Shown piece after piece: positions 1 to 8,129 of a stretch of DNA of 35,352 nt (its first letter is position 1; every line of letters begins with the position of its first letter). The translations under genes and the position numbers were made by a program. The notes below the pieces were generated by a model. It made no database searches. It saw nothing but the letters and a program-made list of their open reading frames with translations, and was not told where the DNA came from. Source of the DNA: Bacteroidota bacterium (lineage in GTDB: Bacteria > Bacteroidota > Bacteroidia > NS11-12g > UBA955); contig JAIXYV010000031.1 in assembly GCA_027490055.1 (NCBI GenBank), positions 1 through 35,352 of the forward strand, in the 5' to 3' direction.

Positions 1-549
1 AGTTTGAAGACAATTGAGATAGGTCTCTGCCGGAAAAAGAAAATCGTTGAACCCAATCTTGGCTGAATTCTGATTGGCGTAATACAAATTCAGCATGGCC
101 TCGACAAACATATTACCAGGTGCATAGGTAGTAATGGCGCTGTTGCGGCAACATTGTTCGAAAGCAAAATGCACTAATGGTCGCGTTTGTGTACCGAACA
201 AAGTATAAGCGCCCGTCGAAAAATCGACCGTATCTAAAAATGTATGTTTCTCGTCGCCCTGATTGGAAGGCGTATTGGTGACACAGCCACCGACACAGGC
301 AGAGCCTTTGATCTCTTCAATCTTAACACGGGTTAAACTAAGGACAATTTCAAATGAATCGTTGTAAGCAACTGTTCGTGGCGGTGAGTTCAAGCCGATA
401 CCACGACAATCTCTGTAAACGGCCACGGTCACTTCATAGCGCTTGCCGCTCAGATGCCTATACCGTATATCCCCTCCGATAAAAGAACCTGCAAATGCTT
501 GAGAGCTTAGAGCAGAGAGCAATAACAATAGTAGTGGTATCCGTTTCAT
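1..549 (-). CDS. Secreted surface protein, N-terminal fragment (gliding/T9SS-associated type)
   Basis: Open from the ATG at 549 to the window edge (183 codons, no stop), so only the N-terminus is present. Residues 1-20 are a signal peptide (MKRIPLLLLLLSALSSQAFA). The mature start reads GSFIGGDIRYRHLSGKRYEV followed by TVAVYRDCRGIG; this GG-[DE]-I-x-Y ... Y-x-V-T-V-x-V-Y-R-D-C pattern is what I recall from the N-termini of large Bacteroidota surface proteins annotated as gliding motility-associated or PKD-containing, usually with a C-terminal sorting domain that here lies outside the window. Two Cys pairs (GSACVGGC and EQCC) suggest disulfides. Transcription probably starts at the TAnnTTTG box 13 bases before the start codon. 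The family call is by recollection of the motif; the signal peptide and frame are directly visible. Confidence 0.72.
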   Translation of the reverse strand, partial: MKRIPLLLLLLSALSSQAFAGSFIGGDIRYRHLSGKRYEVTVAVYRDCRGIGLNSPPRTVAYNDSFEIVLSLTRVKIEEIKGSACVGGCVTNTPSNQGDEKHTFLDTVDFSTGAYTLFGTQTRPLVHFAFEQCCRNSAITTYAPGNMFVEAMLNLYYANQNSAKIGFNDFLFPAETYLNCLQT

Positions 550-562
550 TAATGTTAAGACA

Positions 563-570
563 CAAAAGTA
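563..570 (-). promoter_or_regulatory. -7 promoter box (TACTTTTG) for the leftward surface-protein gene
   Basis: The minus strand reads TACTTTTG, an exact match to the Bacteroidota sigma-factor -7 consensus TAnnTTTG, 13 bases before the ATG at 549. No convincing -33 TTTG at the usual spacing was found. It is back to back with the hscA promoter box at 658-665. Confidence 0.5.
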
Positions 571-657
571 AATAAAATGTTGCAAACCATGTCCTATAAA
601 TATTTTCAATAAAGTTGAAATCAAAAGATTGAATAAAATTATGAAGTAAAATTTAAC

Positions 658-665
658 TAATTTTG
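658..665 (+). promoter_or_regulatory. -7 promoter box (TAATTTTG) for hscA
   Basis: TAATTTTG matches the Bacteroidota -7 consensus TAnnTTTG. Only 7 bases separate it from the TTG start codon of hscA at 673, so the transcript would have almost no leader. Confidence 0.5.
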
Positions 666-672
666 CGGTGAA

Positions 673-2550
673 TTGGCTAGGATAAAAATCAATATTAAAG
701 ATGGTACCATCAAGCGTTCAGACAAAGTGCTGGGCATCGACCTGGGCACCACCAACAGTCTGGTTGCATTTGTAGACAGCAGCACTGGCAATGCCATTTG
801 CCTGGGTGAAGAGGGTGATAAAATCGTCCCATCTGTCATCTATGTAACACCTGAAAACGAACTCATCGTTGGTCAGGCAGCCAAATCCCATTTAATAGAA
901 GAAGCAGACAATACCGTTTACTCTGTTAAACGTTTACTTGGTCGCTCTTACACCGATATTGCCGGACACTCAAGTAGTTTTGGCTACCACATCATGCCGG
1001 ATGATAGTAAAGCCATGGTCAATATCAACATCCGTGGCAAGATTTACAATCCGATAGAACTGTCTGCACAGATTTTAAAGTCACTTAAAGTTAAAGCTGA
1101 ACTGGCACTTGGCGAGCCTATTAGCAAAGCTGTCATCACCGTTCCGGCGTATTTCAACGACTCTCAGCGTCAGGCGACAAGAGATGCCGGTAAACTGGCC
1201 GGACTGGATGTCTTGCGTATCGTCAATGAACCCACTGCCGCCAGTTTGGCCTATGGCATCGGATTAGACAAATCTCAAACCACTACCATCGCTGTTTACG
1301 ACCTTGGTGGCGGCACTTTTGATATCACGATACTATCTATTCAGAATGGCGTGTTTGAAGTATTGTCAACCAACGGCGATACCTACACCGGTGGCGATGA
1401 TTTTGACAGAGCCATAATTACTTACTGGTGTGAGCAACATCAACTGAACATGCAGCAACTGGAAGCCGATAAGTCGGTGTACCAGGAAATACGCCTCAAG
1501 GCCGAAGAAGCAAAAAAACACCTGAGCACAAACGATACTTTTGAATCGACAATTGCCGTATTCAATAACGTATACACATTAAGCATCGATCGCAGTAGCT
1601 TCGAAAAAAGCATACAGCCCATTGTCGAAAAAACATTGAAGTGTTGCCGAATGGCCCTGAAAGACGCGGGACTAACGCACGAAGATATTCAGGATGTGGT
1701 GATGGTAGGTGGATCGACTAGAACACCTTATGTAATAGAATCCGTTAAACGTTTATTCAGAAAAGAGCGCGTAAACAATAGCCTGAATCCGGATGAAGTG
1801 GTGGCTCTTGGTGCTGCCATTGAAGCCGATATCCTGGCTGGTAACCGCAAAGATATTTTACTGTTGGATGTTACTCCTCTTAGTTTAGGTATTGAAACAC
1901 TTGGTGGTATGATGGACACCATTATCCCAAGAAACAGTAAGGTGCCAACCAATGCTGGCAGACAATACACTACCTCTAAGGATGGTCAACTAAGTTTACG
2001 AATTTCGGTTTACCAGGGCGAACGTGAAATGGTAGCCGACAATAGAAAATTAGGTGAGTTCATTCTGGATGGCATACCAGCCATGCCGGCGGGACTCCCA
2101 AAAATTGATATCCGCTTTATGCTGAATGCCGATGGGATTCTCAGTATCGAAGCCGTAGAACTCCGTTCGGGTATTAAACAAACCATAGAGATTCAGCCAC
2201 AGTATGGCTTAACCGATAAAGAAGTTGAAACCATGCTACTGGCGGCTATGAGCAATGCCGAAGCAGACATGCACAAAAGACAACTGGCAGAAACCATTAC
2301 TGAGGCAGAGCAAGTTTTGTATCAATGTCGCAAACTCTTATTTTCGAACAACGATTTGTTGAGCGAAGAGGAAAAGAGCAGTACAGGCATGGCTATTGAA
2401 GAACTGGAAGAATTGTGCAAAGGCGACAACCGCGAGGCAATAAATCAATCGATGGAGCGTTTAAACTCTGTTACACGACCATTTGCTGAACGATTAATGG
2501 ACCAGGCCATCGGAAAAGCATTAACAGGAAAAAAATTAGATGCGTTATAA
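673..2550 (+). CDS. hscA: Hsp70-family Fe-S cluster assembly chaperone HscA
   Basis: A 625-residue cytoplasmic Hsp70. The ATPase domain starts with [10 protein letters not shown] (21-30), followed by the phosphate-2 motif [11 protein letters not shown] and [11 protein letters not shown] near residue 345; the substrate-binding domain begins at [16 protein letters not shown]. It is called HscA rather than DnaK because of the substrate domain wording ([42 protein letters not shown]), the C-terminus ([20 protein letters not shown], like the HscA ending) and the absence of a G-rich acidic tail. HscA works with HscB to release Fe-S clusters from the IscU scaffold. The start is a TTG: an in-frame stop at 658-660 excludes anything upstream, and HscA proteins carry about 20 residues before GIDLGTTN, as here. 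No hscB, iscU or fdx lies nearby. The next gene overlaps it by 11 bases. Confidence 0.88.
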   Translation: MARIKINIKDGTIKRSDKVLGIDLGTTNSLVAFVDSSTGNAICLGEEGDKIVPSVIYVTPENELIVGQAAKSHLIEEADNTVYSVKRLLGRSYTDIAGHSSSFGYHIMPDDSKAMVNINIRGKIYNPIELSAQILKSLKVKAELALGEPISKAVITVPAYFNDSQRQATRDAGKLAGLDVLRIVNEPTAASLAYGIGLDKSQTTTIAVYDLGGGTFDITILSIQNGVFEVLSTNGDTYTGGDDFDRAIITYWCEQHQLNMQQLEADKSVYQEIRLKAEEAKKHLSTNDTFESTIAVFNNVYTLSIDRSSFEKSIQPIVEKTLKCCRMALKDAGLTHEDIQDVVMVGGSTRTPYVIESVKRLFRKERVNNSLNPDEVVALGAAIEADILAGNRKDILLLDVTPLSLGIETLGGMMDTIIPRNSKVPTNAGRQYTTSKDGQLSLRISVYQGEREMVADNRKLGEFILDGIPAMPAGLPKIDIRFMLNADGILSIEAVELRSGIKQTIEIQPQYGLTDKEVETMLLAAMSNAEADMHKRQLAETITEAEQVLYQCRKLLFSNNDLLSEEEKSSTGMAIEELEELCKGDNREAINQSMERLNSVTRPFAERLMDQAIGKALTGKKLDAL

Positions 2551-3280
2551 TATTAAACCCATATTACTGTCTCTATTCATGCTGCAAATCATGACGGGAT
2601 TTGCGCAACCGGAAGTTGAAGCACCGCTTCAGCAGCAGAACATTGATACCGAAGAGCAAACCAAGACAAAACTTGGCGTAAAATTTACACTTGGCAACCA
2701 CTTATTTGTGGGCAATGCCTTTGATAACGAAAAAGTAGCCTTTGGTTTTGGTGCAGGCGTTTACAACATTGTTCATCTTAACAAACCTAAAACCGTTAAT
2801 CTGCATTGGGAATTAAATTTTAATTTTAAAGGCAGCAAATTCGGCAAGCTGAATGACACCTCTTACAGTAAAATTTCGCTGGCCTATATGGAACTGCCCG
2901 TTATGGCGAGTTTTCAGATCCTGAACACCAAGAAAAAACAACCCCTTCATTTACTCGTAGGTTTTCAAACAGGTGTCTTGTTCCGTTCAAGCATTAATAA
3001 ATCGTATGGCAAATTCGGTCAGGTTAAAACCGACCTGCCCTTTAAGCGCTTTGATTTTTCGCCAGTAATTGGCGTAAGAAAAGAAATCGGCAGCGGCATG
3101 TCGTTCCAACTGGCCGCTAAAGTGAGTCTGCAGAATATATGGACCAATACCTTTTATGAACGATCAATTGATCAGACGCCAGAAAATGATAACGTCGACT
3201 ACCGCGACCTTACTCCAGCCTTCAGAGATGGCACCCACCAGGTGAAAAATTACAGCCTGGAACTATCGTTTATGTTTTAA
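2540..3280 (+). CDS. Outer-membrane beta-barrel protein (PorT-like/OMP_b-brl_2 type)
   Basis: 246 residues with a signal peptide ending around GFAQ (residues 1-22), then a low-complexity linker rich in Q and E, then a run of alternating amphipathic strands ([94 protein letters not shown]) and a terminal strand YSLELSFMF ending in Phe, as in outer-membrane barrels. The segment around [10 protein letters not shown] is typical of the small Bacteroidota barrels placed in the OMP_b-brl_2 group. Its start codon lies inside the end of hscA (11-base overlap), implying co-transcription and translational coupling. Substrate or partner unknown; PorT itself (a T9SS component) is possible but not supported beyond fold and size. 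Confidence 0.75.
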   Translation: MRYNIKPILLSLFMLQIMTGFAQPEVEAPLQQQNIDTEEQTKTKLGVKFTLGNHLFVGNAFDNEKVAFGFGAGVYNIVHLNKPKTVNLHWELNFNFKGSKFGKLNDTSYSKISLAYMELPVMASFQILNTKKKQPLHLLVGFQTGVLFRSSINKSYGKFGQVKTDLPFKRFDFSPVIGVRKEIGSGMSFQLAAKVSLQNIWTNTFYERSIDQTPENDNVDYRDLTPAFRDGTHQVKNYSLELSFMF

Positions 3281-3364
3281 AACCTTCCTTAAAAAGGAGG
3301 TAAAAACCGTATAAAACTTGCATTGGCACAGATTTTGAGAGTGCTACACTAAAATCAAATTACA

Positions 3365-3679
3365 ATGAAAAGAGTCTTACTAATTTTATTCTTCAGTCTG
3401 AGTATCAGTGCTTTCGCACAAAATACCCCAACTAAGGTCAGCCTCTTTCCAAATCCTGCCGTCTCTTATGTGGATATAGCTTTCCCTGAAACCGTTCAAA
3501 CAGAGGTAGTTGTAACCCTTAGCGATATCCTGGGTAACAAGATAGAAACCTTTACATTCAAACCAGGAGAAGCTTTAAGAATAGAGTTTGCACCCCTTAA
3601 CCTTAAAAACGGCATGTACCTATTTAAGATTGAGAGCGGCGATGCAATGTTTCTTAAAAGGCTGGTAATCAAACAATAA
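3365..3679 (+). CDS. Very small secreted protein: signal peptide plus stand-alone T9SS sorting domain
   Basis: 104 residues. Residues 1-19 form a signal peptide (MKRVLLILFFSLSISAFAQ). Almost everything after it (about 25-104) is a type A T9SS C-terminal domain: the opening VSLFPNPAVSYVDIAF, the middle VTLSDILGNKIETF, and the closing NLKNGMYLFKIESG plus FLKRLVIKQ all fit the family pattern (YPNPxxxx...G..V......GxYxxxI......xxKLVI). There is therefore no functional cargo domain, only about five residues between signal peptide and CTD. It stands alone with 84 bases upstream, and an intrinsic terminator follows about 90 bases downstream. Because its start, stop, signal peptide and CTD are all intact, it looks like an expressed mini-protein rather than a decayed gene end, but a gene remnant is the main alternative. 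Confidence 0.8.
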   Translation: MKRVLLILFFSLSISAFAQNTPTKVSLFPNPAVSYVDIAFPETVQTEVVVTLSDILGNKIETFTFKPGEALRIEFAPLNLKNGMYLFKIESGDAMFLKRLVIKQ

Positions 3680-3767
3680 TACATTTCAATCAATTTTATG
3701 TTGAATTATTTTTTTCAACTGATTGTAGATACCTCATTTTAGTTATCTTTCTATATTACAATTAATT

Positions 3768-3792
3768 AACCCTGCGCAAGCGGGGTTTTTTT
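3768..3792 (+). terminator. Rho-independent terminator
   Basis: A 6-base-pair stem (CCCTGC with GCGGGG, one G-U pair) closed by a GCAA tetraloop, extended by two A-T pairs, and followed by seven T residues. It sits between the small T9SS protein and the aldolase promoter and separates the two transcription units. Confidence 0.85.
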
Positions 3793-3839
3793 ATGCATTT
3801 TCTCTAACAAAAATAGTTTTAGATTGTTTCAAAATTTCT

Positions 3840-3847
3840 TACTTTTG
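3840..3847 (+). promoter_or_regulatory. -7 promoter box (TACTTTTG) for the aldolase cluster
   Basis: TACTTTTG fits TAnnTTTG and is followed by the ATG after 17 bases. TTTT at 3817-3820 sits 19 bases upstream, at the position expected for the -33 TTTG element, with one mismatch. Confidence 0.55.
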
Positions 3848-3864
3848 CAGCCTTATTCGAAATT

Positions 3865-4923
3865 ATGAGTATATCAAAAATACAGGAACTGTTGGGCGCT
3901 GATGCAGACAGTTTGCTAAACCACACATCTAAGACCATCAGCAAAGATAGTCTTCACTTACCGGGCAACGATTTCGTAGATAGAATTTTTGCTCAAACCA
4001 ACCGTTCACCTCAGGTTCTGAGAAGTTTAAGCGATTTATATAACCACGGCAGATTAGCTGGTACAGGTTATGTAAGTATCCTTCCGGTTGACCAGGGTAT
4101 CGAACACAGTGCTGGTGCATCTTTTGCTCCCAACCCTATGTTCTTCGATCCTGAAAACATTGTTAAATTAGCTATCGAAGGTGGTTGCAACGCTGTTGCT
4201 TCTACATACGGTGTGTTAGCTGCTACCAGCAGAAAATATGCTCATAAAATTCCGTTCATCGTAAAATTGAACCACAACGAATTCTTAACCTACCCTAACA
4301 AGTTCGACCAGATCATGTTTGGTAGCGTAGAAGAAGCCTGGAACCTTGGTGCTACTGCAGTAGGTGCAACTATCTACTTCGGTTCTCCGGAGTCTGGCCG
4401 TCAAATCGTTGAAGTGGCTCAAGCTTTCGAAAGAGCTCACGAACTTGGTATGGCTACCATCCTGTGGTGCTACCTGAGAAACAACGACTTCAAAAAAGAT
4501 GGTATCGATTACCATACTGCTACCGATTTAACCGCTCAGGCTAACCACCTTGGTGTTACTATCCAGGCAGATATCATCAAACAAAAATTACCAACCAACA
4601 ATGGTGGCTACAACGCTATCAAATTTGGTAAAACTCACCCTAAAGTATACTCTGAACTGACCACTGATCACCCAATTGATCTTTGCAGATACCAGGTGGC
4701 TAATTGCTACATGGGCAGAGCTGGTCTAATCAACAGTGGTGGTGAAAGTAAAGGTGCAAGCGACTTGTCAGAAGCAGTTACAACAGCCGTTATCAACAAA
4801 CGTGCTGGTGGTCAGGGTCTGATCAGTGGTAGAAAAGCATTCCAGAAGCCATTCGCTGAAGGTATCTCTTTATTAAACCACATTCAGGATGTTTATCTTG
4901 AAAAAGAAGTAACTATTGCTTAA
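3865..4923 (+). CDS. fbaB: Class I fructose-bisphosphate aldolase (FbaB/DhnA type)
   Basis: A 352-residue cytosolic enzyme, the size of E. coli FbaB (about 350), interconverting fructose-1,6-bisphosphate with dihydroxyacetone phosphate and glyceraldehyde-3-phosphate by a Schiff-base mechanism. Recognised by the DhnA-family segments [13 protein letters not shown] (about 72-84), [56 protein letters not shown] (Lys239 is the likely Schiff-base lysine by analogy with FbaB) and [17 protein letters not shown]. Codon use is strongly biased (AAC, TTC, GGT, GCT, ATC), unlike most neighbours, which suggests high expression and is consistent with a central glycolytic/gluconeogenic aldolase. It leads a four-gene same-strand cluster with accD 33 bases downstream, gcvH and a VanZ-like gene. 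Confidence 0.93.
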   Translation: MSISKIQELLGADADSLLNHTSKTISKDSLHLPGNDFVDRIFAQTNRSPQVLRSLSDLYNHGRLAGTGYVSILPVDQGIEHSAGASFAPNPMFFDPENIVKLAIEGGCNAVASTYGVLAATSRKYAHKIPFIVKLNHNEFLTYPNKFDQIMFGSVEEAWNLGATAVGATIYFGSPESGRQIVEVAQAFERAHELGMATILWCYLRNNDFKKDGIDYHTATDLTAQANHLGVTIQADIIKQKLPTNNGGYNAIKFGKTHPKVYSELTTDHPIDLCRYQVANCYMGRAGLINSGGESKGASDLSEAVTTAVINKRAGGQGLISGRKAFQKPFAEGISLLNHIQDVYLEKEVTIA

Positions 4924-4956
4924 TTCATATCTTTATCCTAATCTTGTATTTGATTT

Positions 4957-5805
4957 ATGAGTTGGTTTAAACGCGTATCCGAAGGTATCACCACTAAAAC
5001 TAAGGAGAAGAAAGCTACCCCTGACGGTTTGTGGGACAAATGCCCGCGCTGTAAAACCATTACACCGCATAAAGATCTGGTAGAGGCTCGCTATGTTTGC
5101 CCAAGCTGCGATTACCACTACAAAATCTCTTCGAAAGAATACTTCGAAATATTCTTCGATGATAACAAATTCAAGGAACTGGATGCTAATCTGATTTCTG
5201 ATGACCCGCTTCATTTTACAGATACTAAACCTTACACCGCAAGGATTGAGGAAAGTATCAGAAAAAGCGGTCTGAAAGATGCTGTCAGAACAGCTCATGG
5301 TAAATCTAACGGCCGCAAAATTGTTATCGCTTGTATGGACTTCGGTTTTATCGGCGGTTCTATGGGTAGTGTCGTTGGTGAGAAAATTGCCAGAGCAATC
5401 GATTTCGCAAGAGAAAATAAAATGCCTTTGATTATCATTAGTAAAAGTGGCGGTGCCCGTATGATGGAAGCAGCCTTCTCGCTGATGCAAATGGCTAAAA
5501 CTTCTGCTAAACTGGCATTGCTGGATAAAGAAGGTATTCCTTATATCTCTCTGCTCACCGACCCTACTACTGGTGGTATCACGGCCTCTTTCGCAATGCT
5601 CGGCGACTTTAATATCGCTGAACCAGAGGCGCTGATTGGCTTTGCCGGACCAAGAGTTATCAAAGAAACCATCGGTAAAGATTTACCTAAAGGTTTCCAA
5701 AGCTCTGAATTCCTGCTAGAACATGGGTTCGTCGACCTGATAGTACACAGAAACATCCTTAAAGATAAAATCAGCTTATTGCTGAGTATGATCTGGGACC
5801 AATAA
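4957..5805 (+). CDS. accD: Acetyl-CoA carboxylase carboxyltransferase subunit beta
   Basis: 282 residues, close to the usual AccD length. An N-terminal four-Cys zinc ribbon (CPRC at about 29-32 and CPSC at about 48-51) precedes a crotonase-fold carboxyltransferase domain with [40 protein letters not shown], and [15 protein letters not shown]. With AccA it transfers the carboxyl group from biotin on AccB to acetyl-CoA to make malonyl-CoA, the first step of fatty-acid synthesis. accA, accB and accC are not in this window. It lies 33 bases after fbaB and 29 bases before gcvH, probably in one transcript, though a near-match box TGTATTTG at 4945-4952 could give it a promoter of its own. Confidence 0.95.
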   Translation: MSWFKRVSEGITTKTKEKKATPDGLWDKCPRCKTITPHKDLVEARYVCPSCDYHYKISSKEYFEIFFDDNKFKELDANLISDDPLHFTDTKPYTARIEESIRKSGLKDAVRTAHGKSNGRKIVIACMDFGFIGGSMGSVVGEKIARAIDFARENKMPLIIISKSGGARMMEAAFSLMQMAKTSAKLALLDKEGIPYISLLTDPTTGGITASFAMLGDFNIAEPEALIGFAGPRVIKETIGKDLPKGFQSSEFLLEHGFVDLIVHRNILKDKISLLLSMIWDQ

Positions 5806-5834
5806 TTATACACTTCAAAAAATAAAATAGTAAA

Positions 5835-6215
5835 ATGAACTTTCCTGAAAATTTAAAGTACACAAAAGAACACGAATGGATTAGTGTTGACGGTGACGTT
5901 GCAACTGTTGGTATTACCGACTTCGCTCAAGGCGAATTAGGCGATATCGTATTCGTAGAAATCGAAACTCAAGGTCAGAACCTTTCAAAAGATTCTACCT
6001 TCGGTACAGTTGAAGCTGTTAAAACTGTAAGTGATTTATTCATGCCAGTATCTGGTGAAATCACTGAAGTTAACTCAGCACTTGAATCTAACCCTGAACT
6101 GGTTAATTCTGATCCATACAATGGTGGATGGATGGTTAAAATCAAATTAAGCAACACTGCTGAATTAAACGATTTGTTAGACGTTAATGCTTACAAAGCA
6201 TTAATCGGCCACTAA
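5835..6215 (+). CDS. gcvH: Glycine cleavage system H protein
   Basis: 126 residues, the standard GcvH length. The lipoyl-carrier motif [12 protein letters not shown] is intact with Lys63 as the lipoylated residue; the N-terminus ([20 protein letters not shown]) and C-terminal [13 protein letters not shown] are classic. It shuttles the aminomethyl group from the P to the T protein and the dihydrolipoyl arm to the L protein. The partner genes gcvP and gcvT are not nearby, so here it is separated from its pathway and sits with fatty-acid and glycolytic genes. Codon use is biased toward highly expressed codons like fbaB. Confidence 0.96.
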   Translation: MNFPENLKYTKEHEWISVDGDVATVGITDFAQGELGDIVFVEIETQGQNLSKDSTFGTVEAVKTVSDLFMPVSGEITEVNSALESNPELVNSDPYNGGWMVKIKLSNTAELNDLLDVNAYKALIGH

Positions 6216-6226
6216 TCTGAATTGAT

Positions 6227-6631
6227 TTGACTATCAAATTATCAATATTGAAACATCAATTGCCTGCGCTTGCGTGGGCAATTTTCATATTGGTGCTTTG
6301 CACTTCAAGTAACGGCGGGTTCCAGACTCAAACGCTGCTCGGCATTCCGACAGATAAGCTGGGACACGCCTTTATTTTTTCTGTCCTGGTATTCTTCATC
6401 ATGCTCGGACTCATCAAAATGTGGCGCTTCTCTTTTCTTCTGAATAAAATCAGAATAATCGCCCTGGTGATTGCAATCGTTTATGCCATTGCCATTGAAT
6501 TGATTCAGCACTATCTGACAACAGATAGAATTGGCGACTACTGGGACTTGCTGGCAGACTTCATCGGAGCCTTCTCTGGCTGGCTGATGTTTCACACCGT
6601 CTACGGCAATCTTAAATTCCTCGACAAATAA
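6227..6631 (+). CDS. VanZ-like small membrane protein
   Basis: 134 residues with about four membrane helices (LPALAWAIFILVLCTSS, HAFIFSVLVFFIMLGLI, IIALVIAIVYAIAIELIQ, DLLADFIGAFSGWLMF). The pattern DKLGHAFIFSVL ... AIELIQHYLTTDRIGDYWDLLADFIGA matches the VanZ-like family (D-K-x-x-H, then E-x-x-Q and D-x-x-D-x-x-x-N/F-x-x-G). Function in Bacteroidota is unknown; teicoplanin resistance is a property of one distant member and should not be assumed. The start shown is a TTG just 11 bases after gcvH; a TTG seven codons further in is an alternative because these proteins usually have a very short N-terminus. Likely the last gene of the fbaB-accD-gcvH cluster. Confidence 0.82.
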   Translation: MTIKLSILKHQLPALAWAIFILVLCTSSNGGFQTQTLLGIPTDKLGHAFIFSVLVFFIMLGLIKMWRFSFLLNKIRIIALVIAIVYAIAIELIQHYLTTDRIGDYWDLLADFIGAFSGWLMFHTVYGNLKFLDK

Positions 6632-6687
6632 ATAACCCCCTTTGCCGTTTACTTTCTATACACTCGCTGTATTTATCCCAAATTGCG

Positions 6688-6695
6688 TAATTTTG
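6688..6695 (+). promoter_or_regulatory. -7 promoter box (TAATTTTG) for the TonB-like gene
   Basis: TAATTTTG fits TAnnTTTG. The start codon follows after only 7 bases, the same spacing as at hscA, predicting a leaderless or near-leaderless message. Confidence 0.5.
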
Positions 6696-6702
6696 TATAG
6701 CC

Positions 6703-7389
6703 ATGGAACTTAAAAAACATCCGGATCTTGAACTCAGAAAGGACCGTCCTCTGTTTCTTTTTATTGGCTTCGCTTTCTCGCTAATTATAACCCTGATCCT
6801 ATTTACCTATACGTCTTATGAAGACATACAGGTGTTTGATATGCCTTTGCTGCCACAAAGCAGAGATGCTGAATCTATCGAAAACACTTTTCAAAACTCT
6901 GCTCCTCCACCCTCACCTGCTACGATCTCTGAACAGTTTGAAATTGTAGATAACGAAACGACTATTGTACCATTAGAAAAACCTGACCCTGTACTGGATC
7001 CTTCGGATAACTCTGACGCCGGTCCGAGTGACGGAGGCGGACCCGCTGGAGATGAATTTGTGTACGATGTCGGACTGGAAGAAAAAGTCAATTACAGAGG
7101 TGGCGAAGATGCGCTCTCTGATTTTTTATATGCCAATCTTAGCTATCCTCCGGCCGCTCGCGCTAAACACATTGAAGGTTCTATCATGGTAATCTTTACC
7201 GTCGAAAAAGATGGCTCTGTTTCTAATATCGGTACCGATGGAAAAGGCAATACCGATCTGGCTCTCGAAGCCATCAGAGTTATCAAACTCAGCAGCGGCA
7301 ACTGGGTGCCAGGTAAAATGAAAAAGAAACAGGTAAGAAGTATCTGCCGTATGCCGATCGTTTTTAAATTATCCGTTGAGGATTTCTGA
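6703..7389 (+). CDS. TonB-family energy transducer
   Basis: 228 residues: short cytoplasmic N-terminus, one membrane helix (about 18-40, LFLFIGFAFSLIITLILFTY), an acidic and Pro-rich periplasmic linker (APPPSPA, PLEKPDPVLDP, then a Gly/Asp stretch), and a C-terminal TonB domain (about 135-228) containing FLYANLSYPPAARAKHIEGS and IMVIFTVEKDGSVSNI, the hallmark Y-P-x-x-A-x-x-x-x-I-x-G ... F-x-V-x-x-D-G-x-V. TonB proteins use ExbB/ExbD proton-motive work to drive outer-membrane receptors. The linker is acidic instead of the K/P-rich linker of proteobacterial TonB. No exbBD or receptor gene is adjacent. The following gene appears to be a diverged relative. Confidence 0.85.
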   Translation: MELKKHPDLELRKDRPLFLFIGFAFSLIITLILFTYTSYEDIQVFDMPLLPQSRDAESIENTFQNSAPPPSPATISEQFEIVDNETTIVPLEKPDPVLDPSDNSDAGPSDGGGPAGDEFVYDVGLEEKVNYRGGEDALSDFLYANLSYPPAARAKHIEGSIMVIFTVEKDGSVSNIGTDGKGNTDLALEAIRVIKLSSGNWVPGKMKKKQVRSICRMPIVFKLSVEDF

Positions 7390-7476
7390 TTCCTTCATAT
7401 TATTGTCATAATTGACGCCCTTTCATACGCCAATGTATGGATTGTAAGTTATTAAAGTATTGTTCATCCTTTTATT

Positions 7477-8127
7477 ATGTTTGTTTTTAAAAACAGAACG
7501 ATTCCGCTTGGATCGCTCTTACTCCTCAATTTGTTTGTTATAGAATTGGTCATCATGAGTTACTGTCTCTATGATGTATGCTTCAAGCCAGTTAACCATT
7601 CATCTCAAAATACTGAATCTGGCCATATTCTATGTCCTTCGTCTTATGCCCCTATTCCGCAAGAACAGCCATTGTATCAAATTAAGAAAGTCGAAGGACT
7701 GACATTTATTGATGACTTAGTGCCTGCTTATTACAAAGATTTTAGACCGACTGAAGCATCTCTTCCTCCTGAGTTTGTTGATTCTGCTGCGACTGCTACA
7801 ATAACAACACTAACTACTTTGTATGAGTATGATTCTGTTGACACAAAGCCAGACTTACGTCAGATCAATCAAGATATTGGCATCATCTTAGAGCGCTTTT
7901 TTACAAGCTATTATAATGAGGTGCAATTTTCAATGAAACTGACTTATACTATCAATGAAGATGGCAGAATTACAGATGTCAACCTCTCCCCTGACGATGG
8001 TAACACAACCCTGTTAGAGGAGCAATTAAGTAATTACCTGCTAAATACAAATACAATAATTCCAGCTATGAAAGCAGGCAAAGCGGTGGCCTGCCGCATC
8101 AATGTCACTATTGAAAGTGAAGAATAA
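7477..8127 (+). CDS. Diverged TonB-like single-pass membrane protein
   Basis: 216 residues: one N-terminal membrane helix (about 10-32, LGSLLLLNLFVIELVIMSYC), a periplasmic linker, and a C-terminal half that lines up with the TonB domain of the gene before it: FSMKLTYTINEDGRITDVNL against IMVIFTVEKDGSVSNIG, and NTIIPAMKAGKAVACRINVT against NWVPGKMKKKQVRSICRMPI. It lacks the YPPAA motif (the counterpart reads INQDIGIILERFFTSYYNEV), so it may not contact a TonB box in the normal way. It has 87 bases upstream with no clear promoter box. Codon use is more AT-rich than the preceding gene. Its stop lies 2 bases from the stop of the convergent M1 peptidase gene. Confidence 0.6.
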   Translation: MFVFKNRTIPLGSLLLLNLFVIELVIMSYCLYDVCFKPVNHSSQNTESGHILCPSSYAPIPQEQPLYQIKKVEGLTFIDDLVPAYYKDFRPTEASLPPEFVDSAATATITTLTTLYEYDSVDTKPDLRQINQDIGIILERFFTSYYNEVQFSMKLTYTINEDGRITDVNLSPDDGNTTLLEEQLSNYLLNTNTIIPAMKAGKAVACRINVTIESEE

Positions 8128-8129
8128 AA

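Noticed and set aside
3283-3300. Hairpin CCTTCCTT/AAGGAGG after the beta-barrel gene as a terminator
   Set aside because: The stem has a bulge and is not followed by a T run on either strand.
6227-6631. VanZ teicoplanin-resistance gene
   Set aside because: Only the broad VanZ-like fold is supported; there is no vanA-type cluster and the family is widespread in sensitive bacteria.
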